Below, piece by piece: positions 34,710 to 43,337 of a DNA stretch of 64,000 nt; position 1 is the first letter of the stretch; each line of letters begins with the position of its first letter. Position numbers and translations under genes: made by a program. The DNA is taken from the NCBI GenBank assembly GCA_036501825.1, contig DASXZP010000026.1, positions 1 through 64,000 on the forward strand. Direction: 5' to 3'. This DNA is from JAFECT01 sp036501825. Its GTDB lineage: Bacteria > Pseudomonadota > Alphaproteobacteria > Caulobacterales > Caulobacteraceae. The notes beneath the pieces were generated by a model. That model made no database searches and was not told where the DNA came from. It worked only from the letters and a program-made list of their open reading frames with translations.

Positions 34710-35007
34710 ATGAGCAAGGCTTTCAACAAGATCGCGGCGGGACTGACCGATGCCATCGCCATCGCCGAAGGCCGTGCCGATCCCAAAACCTATCGCGTGC
34801 ACGTTCCCGACGACATCGACGTGAAGGCGATCCGCGCCAAGCTGGGTATGACCCGGGACCAGTTCTCGGCCCGGTTCGGGTTTTCCAAAGGGGACCGTGA
34901 AGGATTGGGAGCAGCGCCGCTTCAGGCCCGAGGCGGCTGCGCGTGTCCTTCTGACCGTGATTGACCGCGACCCTAAGGCCGTTATGCGGGCGCTGGACCA
35001 GGTCTGA
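34710..35007 (+). pseudogene. Frameshifted HigA/Xre-type antitoxin-like gene
   Basis: Starts as MSKAFNKIAAGLTDAIAIAEG with DVKAIRAKLGMTRDQFSARFGFSKG. That is the N-terminus and first helices of antitoxin-type HTH regulators. At the G-run 34890-34893 the frame breaks. One base out of phase it continues as TVKDWEQRRFRPEAAARVLL to a stop at 35005-35007 (ends ALDQV), the expected C-terminus. So one extra G disrupts an otherwise complete roughly 98-residue gene. It could be a real mutation, phase variation or an assembly error. No toxin gene is adjacent. Confidence 0.7.
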
Positions 35008-35098
35008 CCACGGCCGCGCTTGTGGGGCTCCCTGGCCGGCCGCGAACCCCTGGAAAAGGGGGGCGCAACGTCGTACGGGACCCCCAACGGAGGCGCGA

Positions 35099-36310
35099 AT
35101 GCGTGCAGATTTCTACGACCGGGTCCGCGGCGAGCTGAAGAGCATCGACGACCAGGGCCTGACCAAGCCGGAGCGGGTGATCGTCTCGCGCCAGGGCGCC
35201 GAAATCCAGGTGAAGACCGGCAACGGCGAGCGTACGGTGCTGAACTTCTGCGCCAACAACTACCTGGGCCTGGCCGGCGACGAGCGGGTGACCAACGCCG
35301 CGGTCGAGGCGGCCGAGCGGTGGGGCTCGGGCACGTCCTCGGTGCGCTTCATCTGCGGGTCGCTGGAGATCCACAAGCAGCTTGAGGCCGCGACCGCGCA
35401 GTACCTAGGGTATGAGGACACGATCCTGTTCGCCGCCGCCTTCGACGCCAACGGCGGGGTATTCGAACCGCTGCTGGGCGAAGAGGACGCCATCGTGTCC
35501 GACAGCCTGAACCACGCGTCGATCATCGACGGGGTGCGGCTGTGCAAGGCCAAGCGCTATCGCTTCGCCAACTCCGACATGAACGATCTGGAGACGCAGC
35601 TGAAACAGGCCAAGGTCGACGGCGCGCGCCAGATCATGATCGCCACCGACGGCGCCTTCTCCATGGACGGCTATATCGCCAAGCTGAAGGACATTACCGC
35701 GCTCGCCGACAAGTACGAAGCGTTGGTGATGGTCGACGACTGCCACGCCACCGGCTTCCTCGGTCCGCGCGGTCGCGGGTCGGCGGCGTGGAACGGCGTG
35801 GAAGGGCGCGTCGATATTCTCACCGGCACCTACGGCAAGGCCCTGGGCGGGGCCATGGGCGGCTTTGTCTGCGCCAAGCGCGAGGTGGTGAACCTGCTGC
35901 GCCAGCGCGCGCGGCCCTATCTGTTCTCCAACGCTCTGGCGCCGTCGGTCTGCGGCGCGAGCCTGGAGGCCATCGACATCGCCAACAGCGAGGTCGGCGA
36001 CGGCCTGCGCACGAAGCTGACGCACAATGCGCAACGCTTCCGCGACGGCATGGCGAAAGCGGGCTTTAACTTGCTGCCGGGCGAACATCCGATCATCCCG
36101 GTGATGCTGGGAGACGCCAAGCTGGCGCAGGAAATGGCGGCGAGGATGCTGGACGAGGGGATCTATGTGATCGGCTTTTCCTTCCCGGTGGTGCCGAAGG
36201 GTCAGGCGCGCATCCGCACCCAGATGTCGGCCGCCCACGAAGACGGCCACGTTGACCGCGCCATCGCGGCCTTCAGCAAGGTGGGCAAATCGCTCGGAGT
36301 AATTTCATGA
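35099..36310 (+). CDS. kbl: Glycine C-acetyltransferase (2-amino-3-ketobutyrate CoA ligase)
   Basis: 403 residues of the alpha-oxoamine synthase family. FCANNYLGLAGD is at about 52-63, DDCHATGFLGPRGRG holds the PLP aspartate/histidine pair (about 213-227), and the PLP lysine lies in TGTYGKALGGAMGG (about 240). It splits 2-amino-3-ketobutyrate with CoA into glycine and acetyl-CoA. The ATG at 35099 has CGGAGG 5 bases upstream. The stop overlaps the tdh start by 4 bases, giving the classic kbl-tdh threonine catabolism operon. Confidence 0.96.
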   Translation: MRADFYDRVRGELKSIDDQGLTKPERVIVSRQGAEIQVKTGNGERTVLNFCANNYLGLAGDERVTNAAVEAAERWGSGTSSVRFICGSLEIHKQLEAATAQYLGYEDTILFAAAFDANGGVFEPLLGEEDAIVSDSLNHASIIDGVRLCKAKRYRFANSDMNDLETQLKQAKVDGARQIMIATDGAFSMDGYIAKLKDITALADKYEALVMVDDCHATGFLGPRGRGSAAWNGVEGRVDILTGTYGKALGGAMGGFVCAKREVVNLLRQRARPYLFSNALAPSVCGASLEAIDIANSEVGDGLRTKLTHNAQRFRDGMAKAGFNLLPGEHPIIPVMLGDAKLAQEMAARMLDEGIYVIGFSFPVVPKGQARIRTQMSAAHEDGHVDRAIAAFSKVGKSLGVIS

Positions 36311-37365
36311 CGTCGAATTCCACCATGAAGGGCCTGGCCAAGACGCAGGCCGGGCCCGGGCTCGAGTTGATCGACGCGCCGATCCCGACGCCGGGTCCCG
36401 AGGACGTGCTGATCCGGGTGAAGCGCACCGCCATCTGCGGCACCGACATCCACATCTGGAACTGGGACGAGTGGTCTCAGAAGAACGTGCCGGTCCCGAT
36501 GATCACCGGCCACGAGTTCGCCGGCGAGATCGTCGAACTCGGCAAGAACGTCGGGCGGCCGCTGAAGATCGGCCAGCGCGTGTCCGCCGAAGGCCATGTC
36601 ATCGACCTGAACAGTTTCGCGGCGCGCGCCGGCCACTTCCACCTCGACCCGAACACCCGCGGCATCGGGGTCAACCGCCAAGGCGCCTTTGCCGAATATG
36701 TCGTGGCCCCGGCGTTCAACGTGATCCCTCTGCCCGACGACGTGCCCGACGAGATCGCGGCCCTGCTCGACCCCTTCGGCAACGCGGTGCACACCGCGCA
36801 CCAGTTCGACCTGGTGGGCGAGGACGTGCTGGTCACCGGGGCCGGGCCGATCGGCATCATGGCCGCGGCCGTGGCGCGCAAATGCGGCGCGCGCACGGTG
36901 GTGCTGACCGACGTGAACGACTACCGCCTCGATCTCGCGCTGAAGGTCGCCGACGTGCGCACCGTCAACGTCGCCAAGGAAGATCTGCGCGCGGTGATGA
37001 AGGAGCTCGGCATTCAGGTCGGCTTCGACGTGGCGCTGGAGATGTCGGGCGCCCCGTCGGCGTTCAGGCAATGCATCGACACGCTGCTGATGGGCGGCGG
37101 GCTGGCGCTCTTGGGCATTCCCTCCAAGCCAATGGAGACCGACTGGGGCCAGATCATCCTGAAGGCGATCAACATCAAGGGCGTCTACGGCCGCGAGATG
37201 TTCGACACCTGGCGCAAGATGCTGGGCCTGTTGAAGGCCGGCCTCGACCTGCGTCCGCTGATCACCCACCGCCTGCCGTTCGAAGACTTCAAGGAAGGCT
37301 TCGAGGCGATGCGGTCCGGCCAGTCGGGCAAGGTCGTGCTGAACTGGGACCAGCGCGCGGCGTAA
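36307..37365 (+). CDS. tdh: L-threonine 3-dehydrogenase
   Basis: 352-residue zinc-dependent medium-chain dehydrogenase. AICGTDIHIWNWDEW (about 39-53) carries the zinc cysteine and is diagnostic for Tdh. GHEFAGEI and the NAD motif GAGPIGIMAAAVA (about 179-191) follow. It oxidises threonine to 2-amino-3-ketobutyrate, the substrate of Kbl encoded just upstream with a 4-base overlap. Confidence 0.97.
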   Translation: MTSNSTMKGLAKTQAGPGLELIDAPIPTPGPEDVLIRVKRTAICGTDIHIWNWDEWSQKNVPVPMITGHEFAGEIVELGKNVGRPLKIGQRVSAEGHVIDLNSFAARAGHFHLDPNTRGIGVNRQGAFAEYVVAPAFNVIPLPDDVPDEIAALLDPFGNAVHTAHQFDLVGEDVLVTGAGPIGIMAAAVARKCGARTVVLTDVNDYRLDLALKVADVRTVNVAKEDLRAVMKELGIQVGFDVALEMSGAPSAFRQCIDTLLMGGGLALLGIPSKPMETDWGQIILKAINIKGVYGREMFDTWRKMLGLLKAGLDLRPLITHRLPFEDFKEGFEAMRSGQSGKVVLNWDQRAA

Positions 37366-37388
37366 GCCGACGGATGAAGGGGGCCGGT

Positions 37389-37817
37389 ATGCACCGTTCG
37401 ATCATGCTCGCCGTCGTGGCAGTCGTCGCATGGGCGAGCTCTATGGGCCTCGATCGAGGGATCGCCGTCCCTGTTGTGCGCGCCGGTTCCTGGCGCGTGG
37501 AGCAGACCATCAATGGAAAAACCGTCCCGGCGCACGCATTCTGCCTGCGGGCCGAGCCCGTCGTACGTCCGCCAGATGATTACCGATGCGCTCCCGAGAC
37601 CGTCGCGCGTCAGGAAGACGGAGCCTTGGTTATCAAGCGAACCTGTGCGGCCGATGGAGGAAAGCGCACAGCCGAGCAGCATGCCGTTTTTCGCGGTGAC
37701 CCGAACAGGCGGTTTACCGTCGATGGTCGCGTGACGATGCGCGAGCGCGGCAGACTGTTGCCTCTGGTCTTAGACGGACACAGTTCGTATCGGTATCTGG
37801 GTGTGTGTGCCCGATAA
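37389..37817 (+). CDS. Hypothetical secreted protein (DUF3617-like)
   Basis: 142 residues with a signal peptide (MHRSIMLAVVAVVAWASS). GSWRVEQTINGKTVPAHAFC and spaced cysteines resemble DUF3617 periplasmic proteins, whose role is unknown. The ATG at 37389 is chosen over one 15 bases earlier because AGGGGG lies at a good distance. It is 23 bases after tdh, so it is possibly read through from that operon. Confidence 0.6.
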   Translation: MHRSIMLAVVAVVAWASSMGLDRGIAVPVVRAGSWRVEQTINGKTVPAHAFCLRAEPVVRPPDDYRCAPETVARQEDGALVIKRTCAADGGKRTAEQHAVFRGDPNRRFTVDGRVTMRERGRLLPLVLDGHSSYRYLGVCAR

Positions 37818-37835
37818 GGATCAGGCCGCGGCAGC

Positions 37836-38558
37836 CTAGTCGGCGAGGGTCGGCGCCGGGTCCTTTGGCGCGGGACAGGCGGCCCAGAAGGCCGGGAGTT
37901 TCGCCTTCAGGTCACGGGTGTCGAAGCGGGCCGCGCCTTCGGCCTCCAATTCCAGGTCCTGCGACGCGGCCATGCGCTCGATGTAGTTGCGGGCCTGGCG
38001 GTAGACGTCGGCGTTCGCCTTCGCATCGCTCCCGTAGTCGAAGCGCGTGGCCAGCATGCTGTTCGGCGGCATCCACCAGCTGCCGTCCTGTCCCACCCCG
38101 ATGGGCGAGGGCTTGTTGTTGCTCAGGTCCGACGCAGGATTGGACAGCCTGTCCTGAGTGAAGCGCGCGTTGTCGCTCACGGTGACGAAATAAACCGAAC
38201 CCGAGGCGAACGGATGGGTGCGGAAGCTCTCGTGGAACTGAACCGAGCCGCCCGAGCTGCAATCGCCCAGGCAAAAGCTGGTCATGATCGGCGCCATCTC
38301 GAGGTTCGGATGTCCGACGTTGCAGGTGATGCGTATGGTCGGCTCGACTTGCTTGCCGCCCACGCCGAAGTTGCTGGCGTAGGAGGTGTTCGCGAGCGCC
38401 GGCCCGTCGCCGGCCACCCACTTGAAGTGCTTCGCGTCCCACAGCGGCCGGCTGAACATGTAGCCGGCGACCAGGCCGATAAGCACGACGAACGGCAGGA
38501 CGATGACGCCGATGCGTCGAAGCACGCCGCCCTTGGGTTTCGCGGGCGCTTGCGTCAT
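37836..38558 (-). CDS. Hypothetical membrane-anchored protein (240 aa)
   Basis: 240 residues with one N-terminal membrane helix (RIGVIVLPFVVLIGLVAGYM, about 14-33) and a large periplasmic part with cysteines at CNVGH and CLGDCSSGG that may form disulfides. No family is recognised. It starts 4 bases after the stop of the CoxI-like gene, so the two form an operon and may act together at the membrane. Confidence 0.65.
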   Translation of the reverse strand: MTQAPAKPKGGVLRRIGVIVLPFVVLIGLVAGYMFSRPLWDAKHFKWVAGDGPALANTSYASNFGVGGKQVEPTIRITCNVGHPNLEMAPIMTSFCLGDCSSGGSVQFHESFRTHPFASGSVYFVTVSDNARFTQDRLSNPASDLSNNKPSPIGVGQDGSWWMPPNSMLATRFDYGSDAKANADVYRQARNYIERMAASQDLELEAEGAARFDTRDLKAKLPAFWAACPAPKDPAPTLAD

Positions 38559-38562
38559 CGCC

Positions 38563-38976
38563 CTAGGTCTGCGGCTTCCAGGTCGTGCGCCACACGATGA
38601 TCGCGAAGATGAGCATCGACAGCCACAGACCCATTTCGAACGGTCCCAGGATCGGGCCGATCTGCTGGTAGGTGAGGCCGAGCACCGGCTTGTTCGAGCT
38701 CTGCGCCAGCAAGAGCATGGTGAGCAGCGGCATCGAACCCAGCACACTGACCAGGGCCACCCAGAAGTGCACCGCGGCCAGCTTGCCCGTCGCCTGCGGA
38801 TTGGCGCGGTAGAACAGGCCGTAGATCATCATCGACACCCAGCCCAGCAGGTTGATGTGCGCGTGCACGGCCGCGAGGGTGAAGTTCTCGTGCATCCCCA
38901 TCCAGACGCCCAGGCTCATCCCGCACAGGGCGAACAGCACGGCCAGTTGCATGAAGCGGTCGCCAACGCGTTTCAT
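38563..38976 (-). CDS. Four-helix protein resembling part of haem-copper oxidase subunit I
   Basis: 137 residues with about four membrane helices. FTLAAVHAHINLLGWVSMM (about 32-50) matches the helix of cbb3/CoxI-type oxidase subunits that carries haem-ligating histidines (HAHxNLLGW). Full-length subunit I has 12 or more helices, so this is a stand-alone short homologue, not a working oxidase. Similar small proteins are annotated as cytochrome-c oxidase in many proteobacteria. It could bind haem for sensing or electron transfer. It is the first gene of a pair with the next membrane-anchored protein. Confidence 0.7.
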   Translation of the reverse strand: MKRVGDRFMQLAVLFALCGMSLGVWMGMHENFTLAAVHAHINLLGWVSMMIYGLFYRANPQATGKLAAVHFWVALVSVLGSMPLLTMLLLAQSSNKPVLGLTYQQIGPILGPFEMGLWLSMLIFAIIVWRTTWKPQT

Positions 38977-39051
38977 CGATCGTCCCCCAACCTAGAGGAC
39001 CAAGGAATAGCGCCGTTCGGCAATGTCCGAAAGGGTCAGGGTCCGAAAGGG

Positions 39052-40092
39052 TCAGGCGGCTTTTGCCCGCTCGGCGGCGCCCTCGAGGAAGGCGATCATG
39101 GCCTTTTCGAACCGGGGACCTTCCGGCCCAGGGAAGGCTTCCGCAAGGCGTCCCTCGGCAAAGGCTTCGAGCACGGCCGGGTGGACGTAGCTGCTGCGGC
39201 AGACGGTCGGGGTGTTGCCGAGGATGGCGGCCACCGCCTTGATCGCGCGCGTTGCCGTGCGCTTGGCGGCCGCGGCGGATTCGGGCGGGGGTTCGAGGCA
39301 CAGCGTGCGCGCCGCCGAAACGGTCGCGGCCCAGGTGCGGAAATCCTTGGCGGAAAAGTCATCACCCATGGTCTCGCGGATGTAGGCGTTCACGTCCGCC
39401 GACTCGATCGGCGTGAGGTCGCCGTCCTCGTTGCGATATTTGAACAGCCGCTGGCCCGGCAGTTCGCGCAGGCCCTGCACGATGCGCGCAAGACGGCGGT
39501 CGCGGACGCTGACCCGCTGTTCGACGCCGCTCTTGCCGACGAAGTGCAGCATCAAGGCCGAGCCGTCGACCTCGAGGTGGCGCTTGTGCAGGGTGGTCAG
39601 GCCGAAGCTGTGGTTTTGGCGCGCGTACTCGCGATTGCCGACGCGGATCAGGCTGATCTCGAGCAGGCGCACGGCGGTGGCCAGCAGCTTATCCCGCGAC
39701 GGCCCGCGCAGCGACAGGTCCTGCTCCACGCGCGTGTGCAGTTTCGGAAGCGCGCGGCCGAAGGCGGGCAGGCGGCCGTACTTGGTCTCCGCCCGCGCGG
39801 CGTTCCAGCGCTCGTGATAGCGGTACTGTTTGCGGCCCTTCGCGTCGCGGCCCTCGGCCTGGATGTGGCCGCGCGGATCGGGACAGATCCAGACATCGGT
39901 CCAGGCCGGCGGAATGGCCAGCTTACGGATGCGCTCCAAGGTTTCGGCGTCGCGGATCAGCTTTCCCTTGGCGTCGTGATAGGCGAACCCGGCGCCCGCG
40001 CCGCGGCGGGTGATCCCCGGCGCGTCGTCGTGGGCGAAGACGAGGCCGTTGCGGGCGGTAAGGATGGCGGGGGCTGAGGTTCCGTCGGGCAT
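39052..40092 (-). CDS. DNA topoisomerase IB
   Basis: 346 residues, the size of bacterial (poxvirus-like) type IB topoisomerases. The N-terminal beta domain has IRKLAIPPAWTDVWICPD. The catalytic part has ISLIRVGNREYARQNHSFGL, GKSGVEQRV and, near the C-terminus, the active-site tyrosine in VCRSSYVHP. It relaxes supercoils by nicking one strand through a 3'-phosphotyrosine. It is a solo gene, divergent from rlmJ. Confidence 0.92.
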   Translation of the reverse strand: MPDGTSAPAILTARNGLVFAHDDAPGITRRGAGAGFAYHDAKGKLIRDAETLERIRKLAIPPAWTDVWICPDPRGHIQAEGRDAKGRKQYRYHERWNAARAETKYGRLPAFGRALPKLHTRVEQDLSLRGPSRDKLLATAVRLLEISLIRVGNREYARQNHSFGLTTLHKRHLEVDGSALMLHFVGKSGVEQRVSVRDRRLARIVQGLRELPGQRLFKYRNEDGDLTPIESADVNAYIRETMGDDFSAKDFRTWAATVSAARTLCLEPPPESAAAAKRTATRAIKAVAAILGNTPTVCRSSYVHPAVLEAFAEGRLAEAFPGPEGPRFEKAMIAFLEGAAERAKAA

Positions 40093-40179
40093 GGCTCCCA
40101 GCAACGGTCCGCCACGGTTGAGGTTCCGGCTTGACGAGTTCCAGCTTGACGAGGGGGCGCGGGAGCGCGACGTGCGCCC

Positions 40180-41010
40180 ATGAACTACCGTCACGCCTTC
40201 CACGCGGGCAATTTCGCCGACCTGGTCAAGCACGCGGCCCTGCTGCGCCTGCTCGACCGCTTGCTGGCGGACGGCTCGCCCCTGACGGTGGTCGACACCC
40301 ACGCGGGCGCCGGTCGCTACGACCTGACCGACGAGGAACAGGCGCGATCGCGTGAGGCCGAAGCGGGCGTCGCGCGGCTGATGAGCGGCGCGAACCTGCC
40401 GCCGGGATTGGCCGAGTTGGCGCAGCGTGTCCGCGAGAACAACCCGGGCGGCGCGGTTCGCACCTACGACGGATCGCCGGCCTTGGTGCTCGGCCGGCTG
40501 CGGCCGCAGGACGCCTTCGTCGCCTGCGAGCTTCGGCCCGACGATCACGCCCGCCTCGCGCGGCTGCTCGGCGCGCGCGGCGAGGCGCGCCAGGCCGACG
40601 GCTATGCGGCGGTGATCGAGATTGCGCGCAAGACTCGCGGACGCCTGTTGGTTCTGGTCGACCCGCCGTTCGAGCGCGCCGATGACTATGTCCGCATCGT
40701 CGAGACCGCCGCGGCCGTGCGTAAGGCCAAGCCGGATGCGACGCTGCTGATCTGGACGCCGTTGAAGGACCTTGAAACCCTCGACTCCTTCGTGCGCCGG
40801 CTGGAGGAGGCGGGCCAGGGCGCTCTGATCAACGAGACGCGGCTGCGGCGGCTGACCGATCCGATGAAGCTGAACGGCTGCGTCCTCGCCGCCATCGGCG
40901 CGCCGGAAGGGTTCGCCGGCCACTTGCAGACGATTTCGGACTGGGTTGCGCGTACACTTGGGGAACCCGGCGGTACGGCAAAGACTTGGCTTGCAGGAGG
41001 CGACGCATGA
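40180..41010 (+). CDS. rlmJ: 23S rRNA (adenine2030-N6)-methyltransferase
   Basis: 276 residues. It begins MNYRHAFHAGNFADLVKHA, which is diagnostic of RlmJ, and has VVDTHAGAGRYDL for SAM binding and the catalytic DPPFE (about 164-168). It methylates A2030 in 23S rRNA. The stop overlaps the next gene's ATG by 4 bases. Confidence 0.95.
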   Translation: MNYRHAFHAGNFADLVKHAALLRLLDRLLADGSPLTVVDTHAGAGRYDLTDEEQARSREAEAGVARLMSGANLPPGLAELAQRVRENNPGGAVRTYDGSPALVLGRLRPQDAFVACELRPDDHARLARLLGARGEARQADGYAAVIEIARKTRGRLLVLVDPPFERADDYVRIVETAAAVRKAKPDATLLIWTPLKDLETLDSFVRRLEEAGQGALINETRLRRLTDPMKLNGCVLAAIGAPEGFAGHLQTISDWVARTLGEPGGTAKTWLAGGDA

Positions 41011-42665
41011 CCGTTCCTGAAGAGCACAGCCCGGAAATCCAGGCCGACGACACGGCCAAGCCGGCTCCCCGCAAGAAGCCCGTCGCCCGCCGCGGCGCCG
41101 AGGGCGACACCCAGGTCCTGATCGTGGGCGCCGGCCCCACCGGCCTGGTGCTCGCGGTGTGGCTGACGCACCTGGGGGTGCGCGTGCGCATCCTGGACAA
41201 GGTGATGCAGTCGGGCACGACCTCGCGCGCGTTGGCGGTGCAGGGCCGCACGCTGGAGCTCTATCGTCAGGTCGGCCTCGCCGATGTGGTGATGGAGCGC
41301 GGCGCCCACGTCTCGACGATCAATCTGTGGGTCGATGGAAAGCGGCGCGCGAGCGCCAACCTGCAGGGTCTCGGCAAGGATCTGAGCCCGTTCCCCGATC
41401 CGGTCATCTTCCCGCAGGACCAGCACGAGGCGCTGCTGGTCGAGACGCTGCAGACCATGGGCGTCGAGGTCGAGCGCGGCTACGAACTGATCGATTTCGA
41501 TGACGACGCGCGCGGGATCACCGCGCGGTTCAAGACGCGCGACGGCGAAATCATTTCCCTGACCGCCGACTGGCTCGCGGGCTGCGACGGCGCACGCTCG
41601 GCGGTGCGGCATCGCACCGGCGTCGGCTTCAAGGGCGGCGAATACGCGCGCATCTTCTACGTGGCCGACGTGGACATCAGCGGCCCCGTCGCCGACGGCG
41701 AACTGCATGTCGCCGCCGACACGTCGGACTTCCTGGCCGTGTTTCCGATGAAGGGCGAGGGCAAGGCGCGCCTGGTCGGCGCCGTCTTGCCGCATCTGGA
41801 AGGCGTTGATCTGGAATGGAGCGACGTCAGTCCCGGCGTGCTCGAGCGCATGAAGGTGAAGGTCGACAAGGTCAACTGGTTCTCGACCTATCGCGTGCAC
41901 CACCGCGTCGCCGACCGCTTCCGCGTCGGTCGCGCGTTCCTGTTGGGCGACGCCGCCCATATCCACAGTCCCGTCGGCGGCCAGGGCATGAACACCGGCA
42001 TCGGCGACGCGATCAATCTGGCGTGGAAGCTGGCCGCGGTGTTGAAGGGCGCGATGCCCTCGCATCTGCTCGACAGCTACAACGACGAGCGCATCGCGTT
42101 TGCGCGCAAGCTGGTGGCGACGACGGACCAGGCCTTCGTCCTGGTGAGCGATCCGGGCAAGGCCGCGCAGTTCGGCCGCAACGACGTCGTGCCGGCGCTG
42201 ATCCCGTTCCTGTTCCGGTTCGAGCGTCTGAAGCGCTTCCTGTTCAGAACCGTCTCGCAGATCGGCGTGAACTACCACGGCGGCGCGCTCAGCGCGGGCG
42301 GTGCGGGCTATGTGCGCGGCGGCGATCGGCTGGCCTGGGTCAAGCCGACCCGGCGCGGCGCCAAGGATAACTTCGCGACGCTGGATGGCCGCGACTGGCA
42401 GGTCCATGTCTATGGCGATGCGCGGCCCGGGCTGAAGGAGGCCTGCGCGCGGCGCGGGCTCAAGCTGCGCGTCTTCCCCTGGCGCGACGCGACGCGCGAG
42501 GCGGGCTTCATGCAGCACGCGGCCTATCTCGTGCGGCCCGACGGTTATGTCGGCCTGGCGGACCCCCACGCCTCACCGGTGAACCTCGAGCACTACCTCG
42601 ACCGCCGCGGACTGCGCGCTTTGGGCGCCGCGAGCCCGGCGGGGGTCGAAGCCGAGGCGGGGTAG
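41007..42665 (+). CDS. FAD-dependent monooxygenase (PHBH/MhpA-like)
   Basis: 552 residues. The Rossmann motif is VGAGPTGLVLAVWL at about 37-50, the DG motif is LAGCDGARSAVRH, and GDAAHIHSPVGGQGMNTG is the second FAD site. The C-terminal thioredoxin-like part is as in phenol and 3-(3-hydroxyphenyl)propionate hydroxylases. It probably hydroxylates an aromatic ring using NAD(P)H and oxygen. It is coupled to rlmJ by a 4-base overlap, although no functional link is obvious. The Lys/Pro-rich first 30 residues are not part of the fold. Confidence 0.9.
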   Translation: MTVPEEHSPEIQADDTAKPAPRKKPVARRGAEGDTQVLIVGAGPTGLVLAVWLTHLGVRVRILDKVMQSGTTSRALAVQGRTLELYRQVGLADVVMERGAHVSTINLWVDGKRRASANLQGLGKDLSPFPDPVIFPQDQHEALLVETLQTMGVEVERGYELIDFDDDARGITARFKTRDGEIISLTADWLAGCDGARSAVRHRTGVGFKGGEYARIFYVADVDISGPVADGELHVAADTSDFLAVFPMKGEGKARLVGAVLPHLEGVDLEWSDVSPGVLERMKVKVDKVNWFSTYRVHHRVADRFRVGRAFLLGDAAHIHSPVGGQGMNTGIGDAINLAWKLAAVLKGAMPSHLLDSYNDERIAFARKLVATTDQAFVLVSDPGKAAQFGRNDVVPALIPFLFRFERLKRFLFRTVSQIGVNYHGGALSAGGAGYVRGGDRLAWVKPTRRGAKDNFATLDGRDWQVHVYGDARPGLKEACARRGLKLRVFPWRDATREAGFMQHAAYLVRPDGYVGLADPHASPVNLEHYLDRRGLRALGAASPAGVEAEAG

Positions 42666-42771
42666 GGGGCTGGTTTAAGGCGTTTGCACGGGGTCCCGCC
42701 CGTGTTATGCTGCGGCGCAACAATTTCTGCCGCATCTGCGAACACGCAGGCGCCAGCCAAGGAGCCTCCCC

Positions 42772-43173
42772 TTGTCCGCCCAGCAAACCACCGCCTTCCC
42801 CTTCGGCGCCAAGATCGAGCCGGAACGCGCGCTGCGGCTCGGCGCCGCCGCCGCCATCGCCCCGCTCTGGGCCGCGTATTTCGCCGCTGCGAGCACCGGC
42901 GTCGCCTACTGGTGGATGACCGCCTGGACCCGCCGCGGCGAACAAAAGACCTTCGCGCCCAAGGCCCTGGCGCCGGTCGCCCAGCCGGTGGTCGAAGTCG
43001 TGGAAGCGCCGGTCGAAACGGTCGTCGAGGCCGTCGAAGCCGCCCCTAAGGCCATCGCCGCCCCCAAGGTCGAGGCCGTCGCCGCCGAGAAGCCAGTCGC
43101 CAAGGCCGCGGCCCCCAAGACCGTGTCCGCCAAGACCGCGTCCAAGCCGAAAGCCGTTCGTCCTAAAGCCTGA
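42772..43173 (+). CDS. Phasin/histone H1-like protein with Ala-Lys-Pro tail
   Basis: 133 residues. The first half (GAAAAIAPLWAAYFAAASTGVAYWWM) is hydrophobic and helical. The second half is a low-complexity Ala/Lys/Pro/Val tail similar to phasins and histone H1-like proteins. The start is TTG at 42772 with AAGGAG 7 bases upstream; no better start exists. It could bind polyhydroxyalkanoate granules or DNA. A small frame with a similar tail follows at 43197. Confidence 0.65.
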   Translation: MSAQQTTAFPFGAKIEPERALRLGAAAAIAPLWAAYFAAASTGVAYWWMTAWTRRGEQKTFAPKALAPVAQPVVEVVEAPVETVVEAVEAAPKAIAAPKVEAVAAEKPVAKAAAPKTVSAKTASKPKAVRPKA

Positions 43174-43196
43174 CCCTCCGTCCGAACGGTTCCCCA

Positions 43197-43337
43197 GTGA
43201 TTCTCAACGCGTTTTGTAAGGCGAGCGGCTCGCGTCGAGGCGGCCGCCGCCCGGTTCAGACTTCCGCTCCGGCCAAGGCAGAGGCCCCCGCAGCGGCCAC
43301 GCCCGCGCCGGCCGTTCCAAAGCTCTCGAAGACCTAG
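43197..43337 (+). CDS. Possible small protein with Ala/Pro tail (46 aa)
   Basis: A GTG-initiated frame of 46 codons (VILNAFCKASGSRRGG... ending PAVPKLSKT) lies 23 bases after the phasin-like gene. Its second half has the same Ala/Pro/Lys character as that protein, so it may be a companion or a detached C-terminus. No clear ribosome binding site. It ends 4 bases into the convergent EEP gene. Confidence 0.3.
   Translation: MILNAFCKASGSRRGGRRPVQTSAPAKAEAPAAATPAPAVPKLSKT

Noticed and set aside
38503..40077. 524-codon plus-strand frame over the CoxI-like and topoisomerase genes
   Set aside because: It crosses the ends of two real genes and has no domain.
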